Shown one piece after another: positions 1 to 12,400 of a stretch of DNA of 64,000 nucleotides. The notes beneath the pieces were generated by a model. That model was not told where the DNA came from and did no database searches. It was given only the letters and a program-made list of their open reading frames with translations. The stretch is taken from positions 27,498,315 to 27,562,314 of the forward strand of contig CAKAKS010000039.1 in the NCBI GenBank assembly GCA_916700875.1, given 5' to 3'. Positions within the stretch are counted from its first letter, which is position 1. Every line of letters begins with the position of its first letter. The position numbers and the translations under genes are program-made. This stretch comes from Sebastes aleutianus (Eukaryota > Chordata > Actinopteri > Perciformes > Sebastidae).

Positions 1-3000
1 CTTTGAGAGTCAGACTGGGACACATACGTAAGTAACCGCTGCATTATTAAACAGAAAGTCCTCAGAAAGTCTCGCTGGTTCAATCAACTTTCTTGAGATG
101 CTCAAAACACAACCTGCAAACAAGGCGAGTGTGTTGCACCTATTTGTTTTACACACACACTCTCCTGGGAATTCATTGTTAATGCGATCTGTTTTGACGC
201 CTGCACACATCACGGTGAAGTGCGTTCCGCAGGGAAATCAGGGCAGAATGAGGAGTTGGTTGGGGGGCGGGGGGGTGGAGGGTCTAAGCAGCTGAGCTCC
301 TCCATATGAGCCAATGTGCAGACAAAAGTTGTTATTGTTTTTACACTTTTTGGCCTGAGCGTAGGGCTGTCAGTCCTACCACCCAGGTGTTTATTGCTTT
401 ACATATTGTGCTTTGCAATGAGCCACTTTGCAAATCAAATCCAACCAGTGTGCATGCATCTACAGATTTGGCTACAGTGTTTGATTTCTGCTCTCATTAC
501 TGGGAGTGTCTCCTGGCTCGGCAGAAAAGAAAGGAGAGCTAATTTGTTTGCTCAGATTGAGTAAACATCTCTTGAGTTGCAGATAAAAATACACAGGAGG
601 CGATGCACCCAGAGATGATGAAACCACATATTCCCCTGTTGGCCCAGGATCAAGTCTCATCTGGATTGCGTCTCTTCGCAGCTCCTCCGCTCTGCGTCCC
701 TCTCATCTTTCTGTGCCGTCTCTGTCAGGCCTTTCTCGATTCAATCGCTTCAAAGCTGGAAAAGGAAACAACTGCAGCTCCTTTTGCTAATTATAGAGCC
801 ATTTGCTGTCAATGGTTTTTATTAACCTGGATGTGGACATTTTTGGGAAGCAAAATCCAGTTCCTGCACTGACCCAGCTGTGATCTCAACACAACATATT
901 TGAATAGATGTGGCCGCACTCTGCTTTGAAAGGCAAATGCACTTTATATAGGCTTTAAACATGCACTTAGTTGGCCACTTTGAGAGTTTTCCTGTGTTGG
1001 GGTTGAATTTTAGAATCGGAACCAAAGGAGTGAAGCGTCTTTAGTGGTTTCTCTTGGGACTATAATGACGCAGAAACCAAAAGAGTGTGTGTTTGGGCCA
1101 AAAGTGGTTTTGGGAACCTTTTATCCTGCTGGTTGGTGCAAGCTTTAAGTGCTTGTGCGGAGAGGCCAAAGTATGTGAAAGCAAGTAGGAGTGCCCTCAT
1201 TACAACATATAAAGCTAGTTATTTGACACTTAAATTGAATGATTTGGAAGTGAGATGAAGTCAGCCATGAAATGTATCTGCTGGCAATTTTTTTTTCTTT
1301 TTTTTTTACATATGCACCCTATATGGAATCATTGACATTCAGTGTAACTAGGGAGGATGGGTTCACTTTATGGATTTCGATGGTAAATGGTCCAAATCAG
1401 TATTCGAATGCTTATGTTTTTCTTTATATATATTATTATTATTAGTTATTCTCGGACGGATATTACTGTTTGTACAGTAGTGCGAGCACACAGAAGAACA
1501 TTCAATTCAATTCAATTTATTTTTATATAGCGTCAAATCATAACAGAATTTATCTGGAGATGCTTTAACATGTCAGCCTGCTGCGCCGCGAAGCTTCGAT
1601 TACCTTAAAAAAAATGGTATTTGGGACAGATGCCAGATGTCCAAATGCAATTTGAATAAAATCACCCTCTTTTTAAAGGTATATAAGTGGTTTTAACATT
1701 AAATAACATTGCAAAAGAACTAGCTGTGACAAAGGCGGACCTTTGAGTCGCCTCACATCGCCTGTGTCTTGGCCAAAAAGTTGCACTCGAACACACCGCA
1801 AAGACTACAGCCGATGGCCAACTACCACATACGCTCTGCGCCTGCGTGAGATGAAAAAACATGCCGAAATCGGCCGAAAAAACTCTGACAAAGGCAGACT
1901 AGAAGCGACGGTGCAGGACACACCGGAAACACTAGGCCGACGGACGCTCACCGACGGCCCCAAATGGCTGACTGTCGGCTTGGCGGGTCAAAGCCTTAAT
2001 GTGTCCCAGGCCTCAAAAAGTTTGTGAACCTCTGCCATAGGGGGCCTTAAGCATATTGTTATGGCTTTGAGGTTGATTGGCACAGAAAGAACTCATCCTG
2101 CATCTCAAAAAGCACAATACAAACAGACCCTCCCTTATGCACAAATATAATGGGGGAGTATGGATCTATTGCCGCATTTATTGAAGGTATGACAGCGCTC
2201 CGGCATAATCTATTCATAAATCTATTTTTATTGTCATTTTATGCCATTCGCCATGTAGTTAATCACATCTTACTCTGTTTAATTATCAAGCAGGCCGTTT
2301 CTCTCCGGAGTGCTAAATGTCAATAAGACCCACAGGAGGGAGGCTCGATCGCAGCAAGGCATTTTACTGTCCCACTTATTGAAACAGCAGAGCTTGTATT
2401 CATGAGTTTTGATAACATCACTGAACATGCCCACACACACACACACACACACACACGTACACACAAATTTCCATGGATAGAACAAAGACGCTAAGATGTT
2501 GGTTGGATAGAGAGAGGGAGTTAGATAGAAGATGACAGAAAGAGACGGCGAGTTAGAGGGAGAGGAGAGGAAGTGGATGGCATAATAATCTTTGTTGGTG
2601 TTTAATGAGGCAGCTCTGCCTTCCAGGGTTTTATTGAAGCAGCTAGTCACATCGTTTGGAGCCATCTGTCCAGCCATTCGGCATGCTTGTTGATGGGATA
2701 TTGGCACGAGTTCACAGACTACCTGGGTGAAGCGGGCGTACACATTTGTCCCCTGAATAGGTACTGTCAGGGCGACAGAACACCAGGAGTTAAGAAGTAG
2801 AAGAAAATCAACTTCATTTGTCCCCAAGCTAAATTTGTCCTGACAGAGTCCCAAAAGAAATGTGATGGACATCATCTTAGAACAAACACCGTTTGACAAA
2901 AGTGACACTGTCAAAATGATTGGCAGCATTCAGGAAAACAAGGTTAGGACATTCAAAAACTTCAGTTAAGCTTCAGTTCGTCATGACAAAATATCATCGC

Positions 3001-3445
3001 TTTCACAAGTTGCGATGATCTTAAAAAAAAAAAGGTAAGAATTGTCACAGTACACTGTTGTCCATATTGATTCGTCCCTTTTGCCAAACTCCCTGCTGAA
3101 GGCAGTATTGATCTCCGTGGAATAAAAGAAGCTGCCAGCGGATCATCACCTTCAGAATCTTAGAAAAGCAATTTTCCATATATAGCTCACAACCCAGTGA
3201 ACACAGTCTTTGAGGAGTGATCAGTTTGCATGGTGTCAGTCAATAGTCTAATCTATTGAGCCAGAGGGGAAGGAAGAGAGTTACTGGTAAACGGCTCATG
3301 TTTGAATCAATACCAGGGATGTGCTCGACACTGTGACACTGTGACCACATCTGTGCTGATGGGGTTTTTGCATGTCAGCAATACTGAAATAAACCTCTGT
3401 GGTATGTTGCGATAACGCAGGTTTATGTCTGTCTGTCTCTCCCAG
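1..3445. other. Upstream intron of calb2; no gene seen
   Basis: The first calretinin exon seen starts in mid-codon, so this stretch is intron if exon 1 lies farther upstream. I looked for the expected exon 1 peptide (start Met, HLAELTASQF type, ending IWKxFDAD) and did not see it. Contents: a C/A microsatellite (2432-2456), a short fish repeat tail near 1500-1575, and a G/C-richer block at 1730-2030 that may be an old repeat. The rest looks unique. Confidence 0.6.
2432..2456. repeat. (CA)n microsatellite
   Basis: About 12 CA units, seen directly. It produces a false run of Cys-Val on the minus strand. Confidence 0.9.
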
Positions 3446-6400
3446 GTAATGGCTACATCGAGGGGAAGGAGCTGGAGAACTTCTTCAGGGAGTTGGAGAT
3501 GGCCCGGAGAGGAGCAGGGGTGGTGAGTTCAGGGATTAGAGATGAAACACAGATACACATACCAAAGAACGTATATTGCTAAGAAGTGAAAGTCAATTGG
3601 TCGTTCCATTATAACATCAGCACCCAGTAGCAGAGCTAAACTTCCGCCATTTTGGACTGAAAGTGACTACCGGACGCCGGTAAAACGTCCACCTAAAAAG
3701 TGCTGTACAAAAATAAAACTAAATTATTTCTATTCTATGTCATAATTTTGATGTCTCTAAGGAAATGGCATGTGTTGAACAATAAACATATTATAAATAT
3801 GCATACTATTATAACTATTTTACTTACTTACTTATTTATTTATTAAACTTTTTGCCGGCAGCTTCCCAGAGGAGCACAAAGTGAGCAATGGACATAAATG
3901 GAAGATAGAAAAATCCAGCACACAGATTTTGAGAGCAATCTCAAACGTTTTCATGTCAAGGACCTCCAAAATCGATGTCCAATAGACCACAGACCATGGA
4001 TGTATAAGAGGTTGTGTCCTGTGCTTTTGCCCTGTTAGTAAATAGTCTACAACTACATTAAATTCTGTTTATGTCATGCTACTAGCACTACTAGCTACTG
4101 GCCGATAGCCGGTTGTTTGGGAACAGAGACGTTAATACATCCACCACGGTACAGGCTTACAGCATACAGCCCATGGGTGTATTATAAGATAATGAAAGTG
4201 ATGAATTACAGCCAATATATCCATTATTACAGCCGCATACAGCTAGCAGGAAGCTGGCAGAAACGGATATGTCATATGAGCGTGCAAGCGTGATGCACGT
4301 TCATTCAGCCGAAGAAAATAACTCTGGATTCGGCTACTAGTTAATTTGACAACTTTTAGGACATCATGATTTAAGTCTTCGAACTGGGAAGTTGTTTTAT
4401 CTAGAAAAAAAATTATCCTCTGATTTACAGAAGTCTCTTTATACATCCATGGCCATGGACTCATTGGCGTTTTCAGTCCAAAATGGCGGCAGCGCTACCA
4501 CAGCGCCATCTAGCGGCTGTTGTACTGGAGTTTCATCTCTATGCTTCTATACACTTTGCACATACTGACCACTCTGGCTTCACTTGTATTGAATACAAAT
4601 GTTTTCTAGGACCCTACAAACCCCGTATTCAGAGAAAGGATGAAGGAGTTCATGCAGAAGTTTGACAAGAACAAAGATGGACGGATTGAGATGTCAGAGG
4701 TAAGACCTTGGGGGTGCTTCTTGTAGCTTAACATAAAGACTGGAAACAGGGGAAAACAGCTTTCTGTCTGCTTTCTATGGAGGGTGAGACAAAGGCTGTG
4801 TCTGAAATCACTCACTATGTAGTCGACTATATAGTGAGTTCACCATTTTGTAGCGCTGTCCGAATGTATAGTGAGAGATGTTACACCCTATATTGAGTGC
4901 TACAGGAGTGAGTCCCAAAACCCGGAAATGAGTTAGCATTTTAGCACTTCGTCTGGAAGTCAATGGGTTTTTTAATGTGTTTTTAGTTACAGTAGATGCC
5001 TGAAATAAGGTCTGTGGTTAACACAAGCTTAAGAGATTTAAGCGTTTTGTTCTACGATATAAAATACATCAATAAATACCCCATTCGTGTATTTTGAAGC
5101 CTTTATGTGTCTTAAAAAAGGCGGTTGCTAGTAAGTGGCTAAATGAGACTACTAAATGTCATCATGCCGACTCGTCTTCCTTTACAGCTTCGTTGTTTAT
5201 ACTCGCGTTCATGCGACCATGGTGTAGTTGGTATATAGCCTTTTTACTTCTGGTGATTGCATTTACACTTCAAAAATCATAAAAGTGGTGTTTATTTGTT
5301 AAGACTATTTTACGGAACAAAACGTAACGTTATTTTCTGCAATAATCCAAAACCCAATGGAAAAATCCTATTGGCTTTTTGTCGAGGGAACCAGGGTGAT
5401 GCTAACTTCCTGGTTGGCCAACAAAAATATGTCATCACTGGAGCACTCTATAATGGACTCAAAGTATCCCACAATGCATTGTGAAAAGTAGTGGACGACG
5501 ATGGTCAACCGAGTACTGTATACCATCATGCATTGCGCTGAAGGAAAACAGCACACGGACGAGAGGAAAGAGAGCAGCGCGATCGAGACAAATCCATGAG
5601 TTGTCGCACGAAAATAATGTATTTAATGTGAGCAGAGCGGTGCATCACAACACAAATGACCACAAAGTACTTTGTATTTATGAGTTTTGGAAAATACACT
5701 TATTGCCCCCACATACCAGGAATTCTTACCTTTCACAATAAAAGCCCTAGACATACTGTATATGCTGCTTTACAGCTTACCAAGGGGAACTTAAATTCAC
5801 TCAGAGCATTCCGCTGGTAGACAACTCAACAAAATAGCTTACAGTATGTATTTATCACACAAAAAAATACATGTCAGTATCCAGTATTTATTATGGTTGG
5901 TCTACCAGCAGACGTTGATCTGGCACGTTTTAATTGTGCGTCCGCAATAACGTAATTAACAGCGCCGAGAAAATGACCTGAGTAATGTCTGAAAGTGTTA
6001 TACTATATAGTCCTCTACATAGAAATCCCTGGATAGTGAGTAGGGAGTAGTGGATGACTGAGTGTTTTCGGACACAGACAAAGTTGTAAAAAGAAAAAAG
6101 CTAAGATAATTCACAGAGCCAGAGGAATACAGTAGCCTACAAGCGAGAGGCTTCAGAGGTTTGGTCAATACTCGGATCGATTGCATAAATACAGTCTTTA
6201 TGTAGTCTCAATGGAGCGTCAGTTTGGGATATTGCTTTCACTCAATTTTACCATTTTCGGAGCGTGACTTGAAAGAGATGCAAGGAGGAGGCTTCTGCAA
6301 TATCAATAATCCGCTGGCAGCATGGAAAAATTAGTTTTAGGTTCAGTTGTTGGAGTAAAAATCAGGTGCAAAGGCTTTGTCTGAACCAAAAATATGATAA

Positions 6401-9400
6401 AAAAAATAAATAAATCAAACTTAGGCATAGCCCAGCTTCTCTATTATTCATGCCCGAGTTACCCATTTGTGGCTTTGCAGACAAAAAGCTCCCCAGTCTC
6501 CATCTCTTCTCTCCCAGCGTACCAACCCCACCATCTTGTGTTCTCACCACTCCCATTTTCCTGTCATTTCTCTCTCCAGCTGGCCCAGATTCTCCCAACT
6601 GAAGAGAACTTCCTGCTCTGCTTCAGACAGTTTGTCAGCTCCAGTGCTGAGTTTATGGCGGTAAGAGAGTGTGTGTGGATGGGCCGGTATATTCTTTTGA
6701 TGCAAAGCTGCTGTCCCCCCTCGCTGAACTCTGTTATTTGATCAGTTCTTTGCAATACTTTTTGTACAAAGGCTTCTTGTTCACTAAGAAATGCCATTAG
6801 TCATTACCCAACCATACATTATAGACCAGAGTCGGTCAAGCATGCAGGGGAGACAGCCTGCGTGTTCTCATTCGTGCCTACCAGCTAATTTCACGGATTA
6901 ATTCCCTGTGTATGGTTGAAGGTGTACTAATTAGTGAAATAAACTGGAGTAGCCTGGAAAGAAAACCGCAGACTCTCTGCTTCCATTGCACATGGTTGCC
7001 CGTTTCTGCTGTTGAGATTTAGCAGTTGATTTACAAATCGTGTGACCCCCCCTGGTCCATCATGAGCATCGACTGTAGAATTGGCTGAGCACAAATAAAG
7101 GCTAATCTGTGACAAGTGAGCAAGCAGAAGGCTTGAAAAAGACAGCTGCGGTGTAAGTCCCTTCAGTAAAGTTAAAAGAAGGTGTGAATAGTTTGAAATG
7201 GCACTGATTTTATTCAACGTTTGGCTTACTGTGATCCAGTAAACTCTCCTGATCTTTGTTGTATCAGCTGCAAAGCACATGTTTGGCATAAGAGGAAAGT
7301 ATTAATTACTTAGGCTTCATGGGAATGTCTCTGCTGGTGTATGCAGGGAAGCTATGGGCTGTTATGGGTAACCGTAGGAGTCAGAGGTTTGCAGAAGAGC
7401 TAATATGCACAACTCAACGCGCAGTGTGGACCTGAACATCAATCATGATTGATTCCATTCCTGTCAGAAGATGCGGTCGAAACAGAAAAGAACAAAAAAA
7501 ACATGTCAACTTCATCCTACAATCTGTACAAGTAAATGAACTTGCATTTATATAGCGCTTTACACTACATGTCAGCATTCACCCATTCACACACATTCAT
7601 ACACTGATGGCAGAGGCAAGGTACCAACCTGCTCATCAGGATCTAATCTAAATACTCTAAATACTCATTCACACACCGATGGGAGCAATTTGGGGTTAAG
7701 TATCTTGCTCAAGGATACTTTGACATGTGACCAGCAGAGCCCGGGGATCAAACCACCGACCTTCTGATTGGTGGACGACCTGCTCTACCTCTGAGCCACA
7801 GCCGCCCCAAGTACAAAATTAACAAATACGTGAATGTTTATGAATGAACCACCCACAGTCAGCTGATAGAGTAGGAGCCAGTAGAGAGAGAGAGAGACAG
7901 AAAGGTTGTGAATGAGAGGGAGTGTAAAGAGGGTCTTCCTGTCTGAAATTGCGCATAAGCTTCATTTGTTTGAAGGAGATGTTTTTGCCAGCATAATGAA
8001 ATAGATAATAGAGAGGGAATTATGATCTGTTTAACTTCCTAACAAAAACCAGCATACAAACGGTAATAAGAGAGTGGATGTTGAAGTACATGGCATTTAT
8101 TGTTTTACTTTTTTTTTTTTACCGTGGTATCGAATTGGTATCGAGAATCATGGAATTTCACTGGTATTGGTGTCGGCTGCTAAATTTCTGGTATTGTGAC
8201 ATACAGTCAATGATTCGCCAGCTGCAAAGGCCAGCTGCGGACCACATGCTTGACTCAACGCTACACCCGTAGTGTGAAGTCGATCGGATGAACGGTTCTC
8301 GATGTATGCGAAGGGCAGACAGACTCCTTGCTTTGCTGTGTGATACTAGATACTGAATAACACGTGAAAATCTGTTTACAGAAAAACACCAGGCACTTAG
8401 CTGTACTTTTGAGCCACCAACAAAACCAACAAAACAGTGACGGTTAGCAGAGCACCTAAATCAATACAGCTACCGAGCAATCAGACATTAGCTACACACA
8501 ATTTTAATGGATTGTGACTAACAGAAAATAAGAATTTCTGTTTTGTTCTGTTACCGAATAGCAGCCAAGTTGTGTGTTTAAGAAACCAGTTATATATGAA
8601 AAGTTCAAAGTACGGTAAAAAACAAGTTTAGTTCTGCTGTGAATTCTGAATAATGAATGATTGCAGGAGTAACAAAAAGCCTTCAGCAGAGCAAGATTTG
8701 TGTTGAAAGGTACTAGAAAAGGGAAATCATATATTTTTGTTCCACAAAATGCCTTTAGAAGATAAGAAAATGGCAGATTTCATGTTAGATCTGCTGCAAT
8801 GAAAGAATGGAGCCAATTAGAAACCAATTACATGTGGAGAAGAGGCCGCCCTTGTCTCCTGTGTCATATTGAAAAGGAGTAATGAAATGAGAGGAGGTGG
8901 ATGAATGAAAGAGAAGGTGTGGAGAGAGAAGGATAGAAAGGGCAAACAAGAGAAAGCAGGAACAGAGAGGACGTAAATTAAATGTCGATGGGAAGTTGAG
9001 AGCCTGAGTTTGAGGACATAACAAGAGAGGAGGATTAATCAGTCTTTGTTGAAGGGTGCAGGGAGGAGGAAGTGGGCAGAGAGGTTTTTAAAGGGTTAGA
9101 ATGAGGAAGCAGAACCTTCTATTTTCAGAGTCATATATAATGGATAACACCACTGTGGCTCCTCTTTGCAGAGCCCAGAGGAGGAGCGGAGCATAGGGGG
9201 GAGGAGGAGGAGGAGAAGGAGAAAGAGGGAGGCCATCCATCTTTGATAAGGAGCCCTTCTTTGGACAGGGACAGCTGCTAGATTAAAACATTCATTAAAA
9301 TGACTTTCTCTCCCTCCCTCATTTCTCTCTCTGTCTCTGGTTGCCCTCTGCTGTGTATGCAGGCGAATGGGATTGTATTGAAGACTGTGTGATTACAGTG

Positions 9401-12400
9401 ACGGTCCCGGCTTTTGTGGTCGTCCCCTCTGGAACGATTTCTTCTCTGCACCAGAGAAAAATCAAACTCTTAGCGCAGTTAAAGAGCAAGCTGGGGTTCA
9501 GTCAGCAGAGAGGATTTATGTAGGGGGGGGATGTAAATCACTCTGGAGAACAACAGTGTGTTTGTGCATCAGTGCTGAAAAACTGCTTTCAATCCAATAA
9601 CTCTTTTGTTTTGTTGATTTCTTGTAGGCATGGCGGCGATATGATACAGATCGCAGTGGCTACATTGAAGCAAATGAATTGAAGGTATGTTTTATGATTC
9701 TCTATGATAAAACATGTTGCAACTTTTGTGCTTTTGTGCTTTCATTTGCAACATCAAAGGCTAGCATAACCAATAAACTAATATATACAGCACAAATACA
9801 TGTTATTTATTCACCCGCATACTTGGTCATACTTATTCTTATTTTGTTATGTCTTTTTTTTCTTTTCTCCCCCCCACACACACATTCAATTGCACATTCA
9901 AATGCTCACTAGCCGAGCGCCCAACCTAAACTGTAATAAAGATAGTAGTAGCTAGTAGCCACTACTTAAACCATACTCCCTGTACTTCCCCTGTAATCAT
10001 TTACATTTATATTTACATATATTTATTATCTATACCACTGTAATAGTTGTGTTTTATTGTTCTTGTGTTTCCCTGGATGTATTTCCCATACCTTTAGTTC
10101 ATTTTGAGTGCAAAAGTGTAGCCAAAATTTATTAATTTATATGCATATTTTCTATTTATCACCTCCTAGATGTTACATTGTTTTGACACCAATAAAAAGA
10201 AAGGAAAGAAAGAGACAAAAAAATAATCCTCTACATTTTTTGTGTTATGATGAGTAACTACCCTTTTACCTTACTGATTCTGAATCTGCTCACTGAAAGG
10301 CATAGTTATGGAAAATAACTACTAGGTAGGGAATGTGCTTATTCACATTATTGCCAAGATTGAGATGAAACACCTAACAGCACCTCCGTTAGATGCCTGC
10401 CAACCCAGCCCGTTCTCATTCTCAGGGTGTTAAATACAGAGGTGTTGGCACCCTTTAGCGCCGGTATGAAACGCACCAGACGTTCCATTAACTATAATGT
10501 AAACCCATCAGCGGGAACAGTAAATGCACCAATAAAGTGTGCCCGGAGTGTGGTGACGTAGTTTTAAGAGTGAACAGACACATACCCGAGGTGGATGGGT
10601 CCAACAAACACAGGACTTTCAAAAAGGAGACTGCTGTTCGTGTTCACAACGTTCAGTGTCATTTTCACTGTAAAAACGTAGTAGTTTTAAGCCCAACCAT
10701 GTAGTTCTTTCCTAAACCTAACCATAGCGGTTTTGTTGCCTAATCCTAAAGTGACGCCAAGGGTAACCATAGTGCTTTTGATGCCAAAAATAAAGTGATG
10801 CCAAGGGGCGTGACGCCAAGGGGTATGCGGTATGTAGCGAGTTGGGATGAGAATGTGTCGGCCAACCATGGACGTAAAAAGAGAACCAGATACAGCGTTG
10901 GAGGAGGGGCCTCGTTCATTCCCATGAAAGTTGCTCAGTGGTGCATGAAGCCAAAATGTTTTATCTTCCTTGGTGTAAAATTACCTGGGTCTTCTGCATC
11001 CATGGGTCCATAGAGCAAGTGCACTAGTGTTCCCTTTTACCCGGCCTCCCAAGCGCTTGGCCTCGGCTCATTCACGTGAACGGCAGTTCATTATAACTCT
11101 GGATTAAGCGATTTATACAACTTTTAGGACCTAATAATTGAAATAAGGGCTATTCAAATGTTCGTACTGGGAAGGTGATTTACCTAAAAAATAGTACCCG
11201 CTGATTCACAGACGTCTCTTTCCCAATGTAAGTCTATGGGAAAAAGTCTTTTTGGGCCCAATGGCATCATGTGACGGACACGGAAGTTGTAGTACCACCG
11301 TCTGGCAACTACAAAAATTTGCTTCAAAGCCCAGCGCTCTTCCAGAAAAGTCAAACCATTCTTTAAAGGCCCTTGAAACATCTGTACAAAATATTAATAT
11401 TTGACTTCAAAGAAATAGCTAAGTAAAGATAAGAAATTTATGTGCTGAAAATGGCTTAAACTGTAGTCTTTGCGCTGGTAGGTGACATATTAGCTACAAA
11501 CTTCCACAGATAATTAACATTTCAAAATGTTCGTCACTCTGAGTTTCAGTGGGATTTTTTTTTGGATACATGTGAGCACATGGGGCAGTAAAGCCAGACA
11601 GCAGCTTTGACAGAAGAGAGTTAAGTGGCTGCTCTACTGGAAATCCCCCAGTGACCATGAGTGTTTTTTTCAGGTGAGGATTCAGATGCAAAAAGCTTTT
11701 CAGATTATTCACTTCAACACCTCTAACGAAATGTTGTGTCAAATTATATAAAGGAAAGTGCTCCACGCTGGGGAGTTGAACATTACCGGGGTCAGTGATT
11801 ACGCGTCGAAGTACAGATTAGGCTGCTTTTTGGGTTGTTATGGGATCACATCTGTTCCAGCTGACCAGGTGCAGATGAGTTACTCAGGTGTGGCCTTTTG
11901 AGAGCTTTGGAAAAATGCAGATGAGATCGCAGGCAGCAGACATGTGTCTGACCTCATGATTGTGAGCAGACGTGGAAAATATCTGAGTATATCGACTCAA
12001 GTACTGAACAAGTGATGTCAGATAATACGTCTACTGTACCTAATAGCTGTAGTTACTCTTAACTTTGCAGATTAGGATTTGAAATACAAAACACAAGGTC
12101 AAATTATAAAATACCACTGATATCATTTGTTTCTGTCTTCATTCTTTTATTCCTCTTTCTCTCTTAATGCTCTTCCTTCCCAGCCTCCTCCCGTCCTTGT
12201 TTCTTTTATCTTTCCCCACCTCTATCTTTCATTATTTTAACCTTTCCTTTATAGTTTCCTTCTTCATTTGTTCCTTTCCTTTCTTCATCAACTAATCTGA
12301 AAAAATGGAAATCCCCAAAACTGAATAAACTAAACTGCAGTCTTTAAATTTGCAAGAGAGTAGATTAAATAAAACTCACAGCATTGCTTTGTTTGTTTGT

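Noticed and set aside
2279..2929. 216-residue minus-strand frame
   Set aside because: It runs through a CA microsatellite (Cys-Val run) and shows no domain; no splice sites or conservation pattern support it.
1..3445. First exon of calretinin inside the window
   Set aside because: No frame with the expected start and HLAELTASQF-like peptide followed by a phase-1 donor was found.
7534..7808. tRNA gene
   Set aside because: The box A/B sequence belongs to a SINE with a tail; it does not form a clean cloverleaf by eye and recurs at 45986 within another element.
9679..9912. Frame beginning at the end of calb2 exon 5
   Set aside because: It reads through the splice donor into the intron.
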